Shown: positions 1 to 9,105, counted from the first letter of the stretch. The stretch: 64,000 bases of DNA from Corynebacterium sp. ACRPO (GCF_022347205.1 NZ_JAKRNE010000009.1:1-64000); one strand, 5' to 3'. Translations and numbers: made by a program. The notes: generated from the sequence alone by a model not told the origin.

Positions 1-70
1 CCAGGCGGACCATTTCGATGATCTGATGGACCGCCTTCTCCTTGAACTCGACGGAATACTTTCTAGGCAT
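1..70 (-). CDS. IS3-family transposase OrfA, N-terminal 23 residues (partial)
   Basis: Reading from the ATG at base 70 towards base 1 gives MPRKYSVEFKEKAV and then HQIIEMVR. This is the typical start of IS3-family OrfA, a small DNA-binding protein whose N-terminal helix-turn-helix recognises the element's ends. The frame is open to the window edge. AAGGA lies about 8 bases upstream of the ATG. Family assignment rests only on this short stretch. Confidence 0.65.
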   Translation of the reverse strand, partial: MPRKYSVEFKEKAVHQIIEMVRL

Positions 71-119
71 AGTTCAATCCTTCCTTAGCTGAGGTAGGAA
101 CTAAACCCAGGACGCTTCA
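1..119 (-). mobile_element. Left end of an IS3-family insertion sequence (runs off the window)
   Basis: The segment carries the first codons of an IS3-type OrfA on the minus strand, preceded by about 49 bases of leader. On the minus strand it begins with TGAAGCGTCCTGGG at base 119, and IS3-family termini typically start with TG. The boundary is inferred because the neighbouring reading frame stops exactly at this TGA. The other end, OrfB and any target duplication lie outside the window. Confidence 0.6.
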
Positions 120-1133
120 GTCTTCGGGATTAGTCCAAGGAGTTGGATCCTCTTCCAACTGTTCCAGTGCTTCTGGAGCCAATTTCTTAACATCACTGCC
201 CTTCGGGGATTGATAAGGAAACAGCTCCACCTGTGCGATTCCATCGGAACGATTACTTCCAGAATCTGATTGAACGTAATTTCTTAGGTGGTTTGCATTG
301 TCAGCTGACTTAGCAAAATAGTCGCAGTGCCAATTTCCTCGCACCCAAGGTAATGCGTTGGCACCGTGGAGATTCAGCGGAGACGGGAGTATGAAATCAC
401 CTTCCCAAGGAACGAATGGGTCTTGGCTGTCTTTTGTGTCCGTGATATCGGAGGGCACTTTCAATTCCGTGATAGCGGAGAGTAGCTTTTCTTGTTCGGC
501 AATCCATGAGCGTTTGGCTCGTTCGCACTGGGCATTGATTGCTTCGAGATCGAAATCGTTGTCAGTGGTATACCCCATGCGTGAGAAGAACATCATTAGT
601 TTTTCTTTGGCCGATTTTTCATTTTTGGCTGTTTTTCCATTTTTGACTTCTTTTTCAACAGTGCTCCACAAAGCGTCTACGCTCTCGTAGGGACCGCCCA
701 GAACCCAGTCGACGAATTCGTGAAAGCCTGGATTGAATGTAACTACTACGACCTTGGGATTGCTGAGATCACCCATAAAGGGTTGTGGAACGTTGGGGAA
801 AAGGCGCGACTTTTCTTTCAGGGCTTTAGTATGGCCATTCGCATATCGAGCAGCAATTTTCCTTTGTTTGTCGCTCCAATGGGCCCAGTCCTCACTGTGA
901 ATGAGCGCTCGTTTAAGTTTTTCTCTTAAAGACTTTTTCGTTTCTTCTTCTCTTGAAGGATTGCCCGTTTTATCTACTTTTGAAGGATCCTCCGTTTCAG
1001 GGTCAAGGCTTTCGATTAGAGCTTGATAGCTTGAGATTCCCCCTGGAAAGACAAGGTTTTCATTCCAATCCTTATAGATGCTTCTTGCTGCATCCTCGGT
1101 AGGAGAGCTGTTGCTATTAGAACTGTTGGTCAT
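117..1133 (-). CDS. Uncharacterised protein, probably cut short at its C-terminus by the IS3 insertion
   Basis: 338 residues, not recognised with certainty. Residues about 118-137 read PFMGDLSNPKVVVVTFNPG, and near the C-terminus there is IAQVELFPYQSPKG. This pair of motifs recalls proteins of the uracil-DNA-glycosylase-like fold, which carry an NPG-type loop and a later ELFPY-type strand. That is an inference. The stop codon TGA at 119-117 coincides with the presumed IS3 terminus, so the original protein probably continued. The gene is visibly AT-richer than its neighbours, with many Lys and Asn codons, which suggests horizontal acquisition. The ATG at 1133 has no clear Shine-Dalgarno sequence. 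A DNA-repair or defence role is possible but unproven. Confidence 0.6.
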   Translation of the reverse strand: MTNSSNSNSSPTEDAARSIYKDWNENLVFPGGISSYQALIESLDPETEDPSKVDKTGNPSREEETKKSLREKLKRALIHSEDWAHWSDKQRKIAARYANGHTKALKEKSRLFPNVPQPFMGDLSNPKVVVVTFNPGFHEFVDWVLGGPYESVDALWSTVEKEVKNGKTAKNEKSAKEKLMMFFSRMGYTTDNDFDLEAINAQCERAKRSWIAEQEKLLSAITELKVPSDITDTKDSQDPFVPWEGDFILPSPLNLHGANALPWVRGNWHCDYFAKSADNANHLRNYVQSDSGSNRSDGIAQVELFPYQSPKGSDVKKLAPEALEQLEEDPTPWTNPED

Positions 1134-1336
1134 CGGAGGTACTCAGGATAGAAGGGAATAAGATGGGGCATTCACCATCAATGGTTTGCATGAATGATGG
1201 TAAGTGATTTTTCTGTACTTCACAGGGCGCTAAATGAAGAACAGTCAAGGGCCGAGGAGCTCGGCGAACGGAATAGTATTGAACTTGGTAGTTCGTGCTT
1301 GAAATCAACTATGAGAACCCAACCCAAGGAGCCACC

Positions 1337-1846
1337 ATGAACCAGCACAGTTTTCGCCACGTCGTTGTCATGGGAGTATCCGGCTCAGGCAAGACGACGG
1401 TAGGGGAGGCCCTGTCTCCACTGGTGGGGCTGGAGTATCGCGATGGCGATGATATGCACCCGCAGGCCAATATCGACAAGATGGCGGCGGGAACGCCGCT
1501 CAATGATGCGGACCGGGAACCGTGGTTGAAGCAGATTGGTCAGTGGCTGGCAGATAGGCCAGAAGGTGCGATGGTGGGCTGCAGCGCGTTGAAGCGCAAG
1601 TACCGGGATTTGATTCGCGAGTACTGCCCAGGCGTGGTGTTTGTCCACGTGCACGGGGACTTTGATGTGCTGCATGAGCGCATGCAGCACCGGCCGGGGC
1701 ACTTTATGCCGGCGTCGCTTTTGCAGTCGCAATTCGATACCTTGGAGCCGCTGGAAGAAGACGAAACTGGCCGCGTCTTTGATGTGACGCGGCCAGTCGA
1801 GGAGATTGCCCAAAAGGCTGCTGCTTGGATTAAGACTGGGGCCTAA
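1337..1846 (+). CDS. gntK: Gluconokinase
   Basis: Phosphorylates D-gluconate with ATP to 6-phosphogluconate, feeding the pentose phosphate pathway in the cytoplasm. The 169-residue product has the P-loop GVSGSGKT at residues 13-20, then DGDDMHP and CSALKRKYRD, which are signature segments of the GntK family. Length is typical. The ATG at 1337 is chosen because AAGGAG ends 7 bases before it. The gene converges on the gluconate permease and their stop codons overlap by 3-4 bases, so uptake and phosphorylation are encoded together but on opposite strands. Confidence 0.96.
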   Translation: MNQHSFRHVVVMGVSGSGKTTVGEALSPLVGLEYRDGDDMHPQANIDKMAAGTPLNDADREPWLKQIGQWLADRPEGAMVGCSALKRKYRDLIREYCPGVVFVHVHGDFDVLHERMQHRPGHFMPASLLQSQFDTLEPLEEDETGRVFDVTRPVEEIAQKAAAWIKTGA

Positions 1847-3237
1847 AAGAGCGCTGCTACTGCGTAGAGCACCAAGACTAGGGCGAAGCCGATAACGGAG
1901 ATGAGCACCTGGTTGACCGTCCAGGTCTTGAGCGTGGTCATGGTGTCCATACCCATGAGGCGGCCGACGAGCCAGAAGCCGGAGTCGTTGACGTGAGAGC
2001 CGAAGACGGAACCGGCGGCAGTGGCCACCACGATGAGGGCGAGTTGGAGCTCGTTGAAGCCCCCGGCTTCCACGGCGGGAACCATGAGGGCGGCAGCGGT
2101 GGTGAGTGCAACGGTCGCCGAACCTTGGGCTAGGCGCAGTGCCACCGCGATGAGGTAGCAGGCCAGGATAACGGGGATGCCGAGACCGGAGAGGGAGTCG
2201 GCCAGGGCGTCGCCAATGCCAGAAGTGCGCAGTACTCCGCCGAACATGCCGCCGGCACCGGTGATGAGCACAACGGAACAGATGGGCCCGAGCGAGGAAT
2301 CGACCAGCTTTTCCAGCGCAGTCTTTTCTACGCCGCGGCGCAGGCCCAGGACCACGAGTGCAATGAGCACGGTGATGAGCAGCGCGATCGGGGTCTGGCC
2401 CAGCATGACAAAGAACCGCACCCACGCGGCGTCGGCGTCAATGGTGCCATAGGAGACCAAAGCGTTGAGTCCGGTGTTGAAGAAGATGAGCACCATCGGG
2501 ATGAGCAAGAGGGAAATCACCGTTGGGGCAGAGGCCGGCTTGAGGGGTTGCTCTTCTTCCGAAAGCACCGGGCCGGCGATGGCATCAGTAACCTTCAGCG
2601 GGAATTTCTTGCCGGAAAGCAGACCAAAGCGGTAACCGGAAATATACCAGGTAGGCAGTGCAAGCAGCAGGCCAACGAGGAGGACGAGGCCGAGGTCAGC
2701 GCCGTAGAACTCGCTCGCCGCGACGGGGCCCGGGTGCGGCGGCAGGTAGACGTGCATGACGGAAAACGCGCCGGCGGCGGGCAATCCAAAGGCAAGGACG
2801 GGTCCGTCTAGGCGGCGCGCTACGGCGAAGATAACCGGCAGCATCACGATCAGTCCGGCATCGAAGAAGATGGGAAAGCCCATAATCAGCGAGGCGAGGC
2901 CGAGGGCAAGGGGAGCCTTGGCTTCGCCGAAGCGGCGGACCATGGCGTCGGCAAGCGACTTAGCGCCACCGGAAGCTTCCACCAACCGGCCAATCATGGC
3001 ACCCAGCCCCACCAACAATGCCACCGAACCAAGGGTGGAGCTAAAGCTTTCAGTCATGGTGGGCACGATTCCCTCGAGGGGAATGCCCGCAGCTAGCGCC
3101 GTGAGCGCGGAGACCACCAGCAGGGTGAGAAAAGCGTGGAGCTTGAAATAGATGACCAGCACCAAAATTACGGCGATGGCGGCCACCGCAATGCCTAGCA
3201 GCGGGCCGGTCGACAGGGTGGGTTCCCACGTATCCAT
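1843..3237 (-). CDS. gntP: Gluconate:H+ symporter, GntP family
   Basis: 464-residue integral membrane protein with about 12-14 hydrophobic segments. It imports gluconate by proton symport. Family-typical stretches include MGFPIFFDAGLIVMLPV and GSVFGSHVNDSGFWLV, the latter being the conserved NDSGFW region of GntP permeases. The ATG at 3237 is preceded by AAAGGAG at good spacing. Its partner kinase gntK lies at its 3' end, convergent. In C. glutamicum gntP and gntK are controlled by GntR1/GntR2; no operator was identified here. Confidence 0.95.
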   Translation of the reverse strand: MDTWEPTLSTGPLLGIAVAAIAVILVLVIYFKLHAFLTLLVVSALTALAAGIPLEGIVPTMTESFSSTLGSVALLVGLGAMIGRLVEASGGAKSLADAMVRRFGEAKAPLALGLASLIMGFPIFFDAGLIVMLPVIFAVARRLDGPVLAFGLPAAGAFSVMHVYLPPHPGPVAASEFYGADLGLVLLVGLLLALPTWYISGYRFGLLSGKKFPLKVTDAIAGPVLSEEEQPLKPASAPTVISLLLIPMVLIFFNTGLNALVSYGTIDADAAWVRFFVMLGQTPIALLITVLIALVVLGLRRGVEKTALEKLVDSSLGPICSVVLITGAGGMFGGVLRTSGIGDALADSLSGLGIPVILACYLIAVALRLAQGSATVALTTAAALMVPAVEAGGFNELQLALIVVATAAGSVFGSHVNDSGFWLVGRLMGMDTMTTLKTWTVNQVLISVIGFALVLVLYAVAALF

Positions 3238-3297
3238 AAAGCGGGCTCCTTTTCTTATGCAAACCTTTGAATACCGGCAACGTTAGCAGCCGCTCCG

Positions 3298-3307
3298 CTT
3301 GCCGACG
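3298..3307. repeat. Intergenic copy of the 10-mer CTTGCCGACG
   Basis: One of only two copies of this over-represented word that lie outside genes; it sits upstream of gntP. The full list of 16 positions is given in the findings. Being non-coding, it argues against a purely codon-driven explanation. Confidence 0.6.
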
Positions 3308-3367
3308 TCCCCCTTCCTCCAAATGCGACCCAGCCGACACCCCCAAAGGGGCTGCGCATATAAAAGT

Positions 3368-3397
3368 CCCCTAGGCGACGGTCCAGGAGCCTAGGGG
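3368..3397 (-). terminator. Rho-independent terminator of the secreted protease gene
   Basis: A perfect 9-bp stem (CCCCTAGGC at 3368-3376 with GCCTAGGGG at 3389-3397) and a 12-base loop. On the minus strand it is followed by ACTTTTA. It lies 15 bases past the stop codon of the protease gene. Confidence 0.8.
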
Positions 3398-3411
3398 AGG
3401 GTGCAGGCAGT

Positions 3412-4029
3412 TTAGTCGAACTGGCCCTGGATGACAGCCGCCGCATCCAGCGGGGTCACGTGGTAGGAGATGGGGTTCTGGTTGGCGCCGGCCATGAGCG
3501 CGCCGGCGCAGGAGTGGCCTGCGCCCATCATGTGGCCCAGCTCGTGGGCGATGGTGCCCTGCAGTGCCTCTGGGTACATGGCATTAGCCATCTTGATAAA
3601 GACCATCTTGTGATCTGGGTAGGCGGAACCCTGTACGTAGCCGTTCGGGTCTGGCTTGTAGATGATGGCGACGGTGTCATCGTCTGCCTCGGAAGGCTTA
3701 ACTTCCTTCAGGGAAGCCTTGCCGTCGAGGGCCTTGTTCCACTCGGCAACCGCGGCATCCAGCTGCTTGCGGTACGGGAATCCTTCGACCACCTTGTACT
3801 CCAGTACGCCGTCCTGGAAGTACGGCTTTACGGAGTCCTCGTCGTGGAGGATGGATGGATCCGGGACCGGCTTGCCATCGTTGGCTAGCTTGGTGATGGT
3901 CTTGCAGGTGCCCGGGGAGATGAGGGAGCGTACTGGGTCGCTCTTGGCGCTAGCGGCCGGTGCGGCGACGGTGCCAAGGATGGCGGAAGCGGCCAGGGTG
4001 GCGACAGAAAGCTTCTTGAAAGAAGGCAT
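3412..4029 (-). CDS. Secreted zinc metalloprotease, snapalysin/metzincin-like
   Basis: 205 residues. A Sec signal peptide (MPSFKK, hydrophobic core, AxA-type site ending near A28) predicts export. The extended zinc motif HELGHMMGAGH spans residues 162-172 (HExxHxxGxxH): three His ligands and the catalytic Glu, as in metzincins and close to snapalysins (peptidase family M7). The mature domain of about 175 residues is compact, as in snapalysins. Upstream of the motif is a region resembling the beta strands of that fold (TVAIIYKPDPNG). Substrate unknown. Divergent from the amidohydrolase gene, with about 290 bases of shared promoter region. Confidence 0.82.
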   Translation of the reverse strand: MPSFKKLSVATLAASAILGTVAAPAASAKSDPVRSLISPGTCKTITKLANDGKPVPDPSILHDEDSVKPYFQDGVLEYKVVEGFPYRKQLDAAVAEWNKALDGKASLKEVKPSEADDDTVAIIYKPDPNGYVQGSAYPDHKMVFIKMANAMYPEALQGTIAHELGHMMGAGHSCAGALMAGANQNPISYHVTPLDAAAVIQGQFD

Positions 4030-4321
4030 AGGCAGTGAGTTACCTTTCGGTTGATTTTAAGGTTCGCAGAGTGCGATATTCCCAGCAATATCCGTGGTAA
4101 ACGGCATTGTGCGGGGTCTTATGCGTGCGAGCATATATCAGTTTCTTATTTGCTACAAAGGGAAAACTAAGAATGCAAAGTGTTGTCCACTTGCTTGTCA
4201 TTACTGGTCGGCTCTGAAGAGTACTGCGTTCGCCCCGCTGTTTAGCGCTTGTCCCTTTTTCATGAGTAACACTGACTACACTGGCCCCCACAATCCACCG
4301 CGACCCCACTAGGAGGAAGCA

Positions 4322-5539
4322 ATGTCTGTCCGTACCGTTTGCAGCAACTATGACTCCGTCAAGGCGTGGCAGGAGCCGCTGTATAAGGATCTGCACCAGC
4401 ACCCGGAGCTATCCATGCAGGAAGAGCGCACGCTGGGCATTATCAAGGACAAACTTGCAGATCTTGGCTTCCACCACATTGAAGTAGGCGGCGGCGTAGT
4501 CGGTGTCTTAGAAAACGGTGCCGGGCCTACCGTCATGCTGCGCGCGGATTTCGATGGCCTACCGGTTAAGGAGGACACCGGCTTGGATTATGCCTCCACC
4601 GATACCGCCGTTGACCAGGAAGGAAACACGGTCCCCGTCATGCACGCCTGCGGCCACGATTCCCACGTGGCCAGTCTGCTGGGCATGGGCGCACTCATGG
4701 CGCAGGCTACCGACCAGTGGTCTGGCACGCTGCAGCTCATTTTTCAACCGGGTGAGGAGATTGCCGCCGGTGCCCAGTCCATGGTGGATGACGGACTTGT
4801 GGACAAGGTCGCCACGCCCGACGTAGTACTTGGCCAACATGTCTTTGCCAGCAACTTTCCCGCCGGCACCGTGGCGCTGGCCTCCGGCCCTTTCATGTCC
4901 ACCGCGGTCAGCATGGACGTCAAGGTTTATGGTCAAGGCTCGCACGGCTCCATGCCGCACCTCAGCGTTGACCCCGTGGTACTGGCCAGCTCCATTGTCA
5001 TGCGTTTACAGACGGTCATCTCCCGCGAACTCAACCCCTCCGAATTCGGCGTGTTGACCGTGGGCGCCATCAACGCCGGCTCGAAGGCCAATATCATCCC
5101 CTTCGAGGCCAACCTGAAGATCAATGTGCGTGCCTATAGCGAGCAGGTGCGCGATAAAATCACCGGCGCCATCGAGCGCATCGTCACTGCCGAGTGCCAG
5201 GCCGCCGGCAGCCCGCAGCCTGCCGAGTTCAGATACCACGATTCCTACCCGCTTACCAGCAACGATAAGGAAGCAACGGAGCGCCTTCAGGAAGCCTTCA
5301 CGTCCTACTTCGGCCCCGACCGTGTACTTGACGCCGAACCCCTCACCGCCTCGGAGGACTTTTCCACCATTGCCCGCGCCTTCGGCGTCCCCTATTGCTT
5401 CTGGGTATTTTCCGGCCGCGAAGAAGAAAAGGATGTCCCCAATCACAGCCCGCACTTCGCCCCGCTGTTACAGCCCACCCTGCGCACCGGCACCGAAGCC
5501 CTTATCGCCGCTGCGATGAGCTACCTAGGAAACAACTAA
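4322..5539 (+). CDS. M20-family amidohydrolase (hippurate hydrolase / N-acyl-amino-acid deacylase type)
   Basis: 405-residue cytosolic metalloenzyme that hydrolyses N-acyl or amide bonds of amino-acid conjugates. Visible family motifs are DGLPVKEDTG, the metal ligands HACGHDSH, the catalytic-Glu region QPGEEIAAGA and, near the C-terminus, TASEDF with a metal-ligand Glu. Length is normal for the family. AGGAGG lies just before the ATG. The exact substrate cannot be read from the sequence; some corynebacterial relatives deacylate skin-derived N-acyl-glutamine conjugates, which would be a guess here. A hairpin plus CU-tract repeat lies about 180 bases downstream. Confidence 0.88.
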   Translation: MSVRTVCSNYDSVKAWQEPLYKDLHQHPELSMQEERTLGIIKDKLADLGFHHIEVGGGVVGVLENGAGPTVMLRADFDGLPVKEDTGLDYASTDTAVDQEGNTVPVMHACGHDSHVASLLGMGALMAQATDQWSGTLQLIFQPGEEIAAGAQSMVDDGLVDKVATPDVVLGQHVFASNFPAGTVALASGPFMSTAVSMDVKVYGQGSHGSMPHLSVDPVVLASSIVMRLQTVISRELNPSEFGVLTVGAINAGSKANIIPFEANLKINVRAYSEQVRDKITGAIERIVTAECQAAGSPQPAEFRYHDSYPLTSNDKEATERLQEAFTSYFGPDRVLDAEPLTASEDFSTIARAFGVPYCFWVFSGREEEKDVPNHSPHFAPLLQPTLRTGTEALIAAAMSYLGNN

Positions 5540-5718
5540 CCGAAACGCAGTATTCGGCCGTACAGCTCCAATGGTGTGTGCGGCCATGCCTTTTGGGATG
5601 CGCGCTGTATGAGGTAGCGGGGGAGTAGTCCGCAGGCTCCATAACCGCGAATCTGGTTCATGCATCGCTTTCCGACGCCCACTTCTTCCTCTACGCCCCA
5701 ACCTGCAGACCTCTAAAA

Positions 5719-5805
5719 CAGCTCCAACGCCCGGGCCTCGCTTGGGGCCACAGGGCGCTGGAACTGGTTCTCTCTATCTCTCTTGCGTTCTCTCGAACAC
5801 GTAAA
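5719..5805 (+). repeat. Hairpin + CU-tract repeat, copy C (divergent)
   Basis: A 14-position stem with two mismatches (5719-5732 with 5753-5766) is followed by TTCTCTCTATCTCTCT (5768-5783) and a small GTTC-tctc-GAAC hairpin. The stem sequence is unrelated to copies A and B, but the pyrimidine tract and following hairpin align with them. Sits downstream of the amidohydrolase gene and may act as its terminator. Confidence 0.6.
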
Positions 5806-6052
5806 TTAAAGATAACGCGCTAGGCTGCCATGGGTCTGGTATTTGCCTGTGAATATAGTGGCAATCATTTGACGGAGGGTAAGAAATAGCTCAATCAGGT
5901 TACGGGTATCAAGGTGGGGGCTTTTGGATCGATGAGCCTGATTCACAAGAGGCTTCTTTTGCGTAAGATTCTAGGGAAACTACAAGCGCGCTATCGGGTT
6001 GGGGTCGACAAGTCTTTAATTGTGCGCCAAGAGCAGTGTCAGAGGAGGAGAG
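5806..6052 (+). promoter_or_regulatory. Non-coding leader upstream of the ThrE-type exporter
   Basis: No supportable gene. The stretch is AT-richer than its surroundings and ends in the strong ribosome binding site AGAGGAGGAG just before the ATG at 6053. No clear -10/-35 pair or operator could be fixed. Confidence 0.4.
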
Positions 6053-7363
6053 ATGGCACAACAATTTGATCCGGAGATGCATCGGCAAATGGGTGTCGAG
6101 GCGGACGTTGTATTGCGGGTGGGAATGCTCCTAATGGGTGCCGGCACCTCTGGTTATCGCGTACTTAGAGGGATGAAACGGAGTGCGCGAGCTTTGGGGT
6201 TTGACCATCTAGATGCCACAGTGGGTCTGACGCAGATTACCTGTACGTTTCACCGCGGCGAATACTTCCGGACGGTCATTGCTCGGCAACATTCGCCTGC
6301 AGTTGATGCCTCTCGGATTGAAGCCTTGGAAGATTTGACCCACAATCGCCTCTACGCTGGGATCACTGCTCAGGAATTAGCGGCGATGCTGGATGCTATT
6401 GAGCATAATGTCAAAAAGCGCTGGGGCGGTCTAATTCTTTCTTTCGCTGCCGCGATCGCATGTGCGGCGTTTGCGTATCTTAATTTTTTCCCGCTGGAAG
6501 CAGTGGGGTTGGTTGCTTTGGCGGCGTTTGCAGGCCAGTTTGTTCGTTATACAGTTCTCCACCGTCACGTTCATCAAATTGGAGGAGTGATTGCTGGTGG
6601 AGCGACGGCAAGCATTGTTTTCTTTTTGTTGACGGAGATTTTCGGAGCTTTAGGTTCGGTGGAGCCTAGTGAATTGTCCTCGGGCTTTGTAGCAGCTGTT
6701 TTATTCTTGATTCCTGGGTTTCCACTTTTCTCTGCTTTGATCGACATAGCCCGCTTTGATCTTGATGCGGGCATTGTCAGGTTGGGGTATGCTTTCACCG
6801 TTATATTTACGGCCGCTTTCACGGTCTCAATGGTTAGCTGGCTGACTAAACTTAGCCCTGACGCACCTGCGCCTGCACAGGATATGCAATGGTTTCTGTT
6901 GGCGCCGTTGGCAAGTTTTCTGGGCATTGCTGGGTTTGCTTTTCTTTTTAACTCTTCCCGCCGCATGGTCTTAGTAGCGGCGTGTGTTGGAACCGTGGCA
7001 AATGAGCTACGTTTGATTCTAATTCACGCGGGAACAACCATTTTCTTTGCAGCCTTTGTGGGTGGATTGCTTATCGGGTTGCTGGGGGCAGTAGCTTCTA
7101 AAAGGGCGCGTCTCCCTCGTATTACAACCACCGTTCCGGCCGCGGTGATTATGATCCCAGGGGTGACAATGTTCCGGGCAGTGTTTTATTTGAACGATGG
7201 TCAGATGGATCAAGCGTTGGCCAATGTAGCAACTGGAATGATGGTAGTTGGATCTATTGGTGCCGGTTTGGTCTTTTCTCGCCTGCTTACTGATAAGGAT
7301 TGGGCCTTGGGCCGCCTAATTGATTTTGATAAAAAGCTTCCGCAGAGACCTTCTGCCACATAA
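6053..7363 (+). CDS. Threonine/serine exporter, ThrE family
   Basis: 436 residues. An N-terminal soluble/amphipathic part (about residues 1-125) contains LRVGMLLMGAGTSGYRV and the conserved DATVGLTQI segment. It is followed by about ten transmembrane helices: the fused ThrE plus ThrE-2 (DUF1212/DUF3815) arrangement of the C. glutamicum threonine/serine exporter, which moves these amino acids out using the proton gradient. Whether this is the main ThrE or a paralogue cannot be said. Start fixed by AGGAGGAG before the ATG; an upstream TTG is less likely. The gene is flanked on both sides by copies of the hairpin/CU-tract repeat. Confidence 0.85.
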   Translation: MAQQFDPEMHRQMGVEADVVLRVGMLLMGAGTSGYRVLRGMKRSARALGFDHLDATVGLTQITCTFHRGEYFRTVIARQHSPAVDASRIEALEDLTHNRLYAGITAQELAAMLDAIEHNVKKRWGGLILSFAAAIACAAFAYLNFFPLEAVGLVALAAFAGQFVRYTVLHRHVHQIGGVIAGGATASIVFFLLTEIFGALGSVEPSELSSGFVAAVLFLIPGFPLFSALIDIARFDLDAGIVRLGYAFTVIFTAAFTVSMVSWLTKLSPDAPAPAQDMQWFLLAPLASFLGIAGFAFLFNSSRRMVLVAACVGTVANELRLILIHAGTTIFFAAFVGGLLIGLLGAVASKRARLPRITTTVPAAVIMIPGVTMFRAVFYLNDGQMDQALANVATGMMVVGSIGAGLVFSRLLTDKDWALGRLIDFDKKLPQRPSAT

Positions 7364-7385
7364 TGCCAAGGCTCTAGCTAGGGCA

Positions 7386-7540
7386 GTAAAACGCCTGCGG
7401 CCCTCGGAACCTAAAAGGAACCGAGGGCCGCAGGCGTCTCTCTCTACAAGGTGTTTCCATGTATCGGCTTAAAGCCGCCCTCTGGAAACAGAGGGTTCTC
7501 TCTATCTCTCTCGTATGCGCTCTCTTAAGCGCACGATTTC
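7386..7540 (+). repeat. Hairpin + CU-tract repeat, copy A
   Basis: About 155 bases nearly identical to copy B, 1,720 bases further on. In order: a 17-bp GC-rich stem; an AAGCCG/CGGCTT mini-palindrome; CCCTCTG-GAAA-CAGAGGG; the pyrimidine tract TTCTCTCTATCTCTCTC; and a TGCGCT/AGCGCA hairpin. Lies between the exporter and the symporter genes. Beyond it, 7541-7771 holds no supportable gene. Confidence 0.8.
7391..7437 (+). terminator. Strong terminator-like hairpin in repeat copy A
   Basis: Perfect 17-bp stem (7391-7407 with 7421-7437) with a 13-base loop, followed by CTCTCTCTAC rather than a pure T run. Likely terminates the ThrE-type exporter transcript. Confidence 0.7.
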
Positions 7541-7771
7541 AGTAGGGGGCATTGGGCTGTAGTGCCCATGGGGTCTGGCTGTTGGGTTGCTGTTAGTGGC
7601 TGGGAATGGGGTGGGGAGGGCGTCGGAAAGCGGGGCAGAGGTAGAGCTGTGCAACATTGGAACATGAAAGTGACGTAGAACATAGTTCGTTTCTGTAGGG
7701 TGGGAGATATGCGCGCAGTTAAGCTGCGCTGTTTCACATGCTTGTAGAGCTACAGAATTGAGGTGAGGAGC

Positions 7772-9091
7772 ATGTCTCCTCTCACAGCCCAACCCCCAGC
7801 CAGCGATGCCGCGCCGGCATGGGTGGAAGATACAGAAGATACAAAGCGCCAGCATCGCTCGGCCATTAAGGCGGCGTTTATCGGCACCTTCATCGAGTGG
7901 TTCGACTATGCGGCCTATATTTATATGTCCGCGATTATTTCCCGGGTGTTCTTCCCGGAGATGGAAGGCCGCCGCGCGCTGATTATGACGTTTGCGCTCT
8001 TCGCACTGTCATTCCTGGTGCGGCCGTTGGGAGGCATCGTGTGGGGTCACTTTGGCGATAAATACGGGCGCATCCACACGCTGACGGTGTCTATTGTGAT
8101 GATGTCGGTGGCTACCGCGTGCATCGGTTTCCTGCCGGGGTATGCCACCATCGGCTTTGCCGCCTCCATCTTGCTCTTGCTGTGCCGCATGGTGCAGGGC
8201 TTTTCCGCAGCCGGAGAGTATGCGGGCGCGGCCACGCACCTAGCTGAGATTGCCCCGGCCGGCAAGCGTGGCATCTATTCGGCGGTGGTGCCGTCCGCGA
8301 CGGCCTCGGGTTTGCTCTTGGGCTCGCTCATTGCGGCACTGCTGACTGGAGTCCTCGATGATGCCGCCCTGGATTCCTGGGGTTGGCGCGTACCATTCCT
8401 CATTGCGCTGCCTTTGGGTCTGTATGGCCTGTGGATTCGCCGCAACACGGAAGAGTCCTCCCACTTTGAGGATCAAGATGAGCCGGAGGAGTCCCCGCTG
8501 CGCGAGGTACTGAAGTACCCCAAGGCCCTGGCCATTGCCTTTGCGGGAGCGGTGCTCAACGCCATTGGCTTCTACGTCATTTTGACCTACCTGCCCACTT
8601 ACCTGTCGGAGGAGTTGGGCATGGCCGCGACGCCGGCGTTTATCGCGTCCTCGGTGGCGTCCGCATTCTATGTGGGCTTTGCCTTGCTCACCGGCATGCT
8701 TTCGGATCGTCTTGGTCGCCGCACGACGATGCTGTGCGCGGCCGCCTTCATGGGCGCGACCATCATTCCGGCCTTCATGCTTCTTGACGGCGCCGGGCTC
8801 TTCCTTGTCATTATCATTCAGGTCTGCCTGGGTGGCGTACTGGCGCTTAACGACGGCGTCCTGCCCTCCTTCCTTTCCGAACAATTCCCAACCCACGTGC
8901 GCCTGTCCGGCTTCGCATTGACGTTTAATACGGCCAACGCTGTATTCGGTGGTACCGCACCGATGATTGCCACGTGGCTTATTGACGTCACTGGACTGCA
9001 GCTCGCCCCGGCTTTCTACTTGGTGGCCGCAGCACTGGTGACCGGCATCGCGGTTCTCTTCGCGTCGAAAAAGAATAAGCTGCACGAGTAG
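7772..9091 (+). CDS. MFS transporter, metabolite:H+ symporter (MHS) type
   Basis: 439 residues with twelve predicted membrane helices. MHS hallmarks are visible: the N-terminal FIGTFIEWFDY, the loop GDKYGRIHTL between helices 2 and 3, and GDRLGRR-like DRLGRRTTM in the second half. Members carry proline/betaine, shikimate, citrate, alpha-ketoglutarate or similar solutes. The substrate here is not evident. Start chosen at 7772, where GTGAGGAG lies just upstream. Flanked by repeat copies A and B, so recombination between them would delete exactly this gene. Confidence 0.88.
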   Translation: MSPLTAQPPASDAAPAWVEDTEDTKRQHRSAIKAAFIGTFIEWFDYAAYIYMSAIISRVFFPEMEGRRALIMTFALFALSFLVRPLGGIVWGHFGDKYGRIHTLTVSIVMMSVATACIGFLPGYATIGFAASILLLLCRMVQGFSAAGEYAGAATHLAEIAPAGKRGIYSAVVPSATASGLLLGSLIAALLTGVLDDAALDSWGWRVPFLIALPLGLYGLWIRRNTEESSHFEDQDEPEESPLREVLKYPKALAIAFAGAVLNAIGFYVILTYLPTYLSEELGMAATPAFIASSVASAFYVGFALLTGMLSDRLGRRTTMLCAAAFMGATIIPAFMLLDGAGLFLVIIIQVCLGGVLALNDGVLPSFLSEQFPTHVRLSGFALTFNTANAVFGGTAPMIATWLIDVTGLQLAPAFYLVAAALVTGIAVLFASKKNKLHE

Positions 9092-9105
9092 TACCTTGGA
9101 GTCGT

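Noticed and set aside
1117..1308. A 63-codon minus-strand frame upstream of the AT-rich gene, overlapping its start
   Set aside because: Starts only at a TTG without ribosome binding site and matches nothing I recognise; it could be the tail of a degraded gene, but this cannot be supported.
4040..4402. A 120-codon minus-strand frame between the protease and amidohydrolase genes
   Set aside because: Overlaps the start of the amidohydrolase and the divergent promoters; composition is not protein-like.
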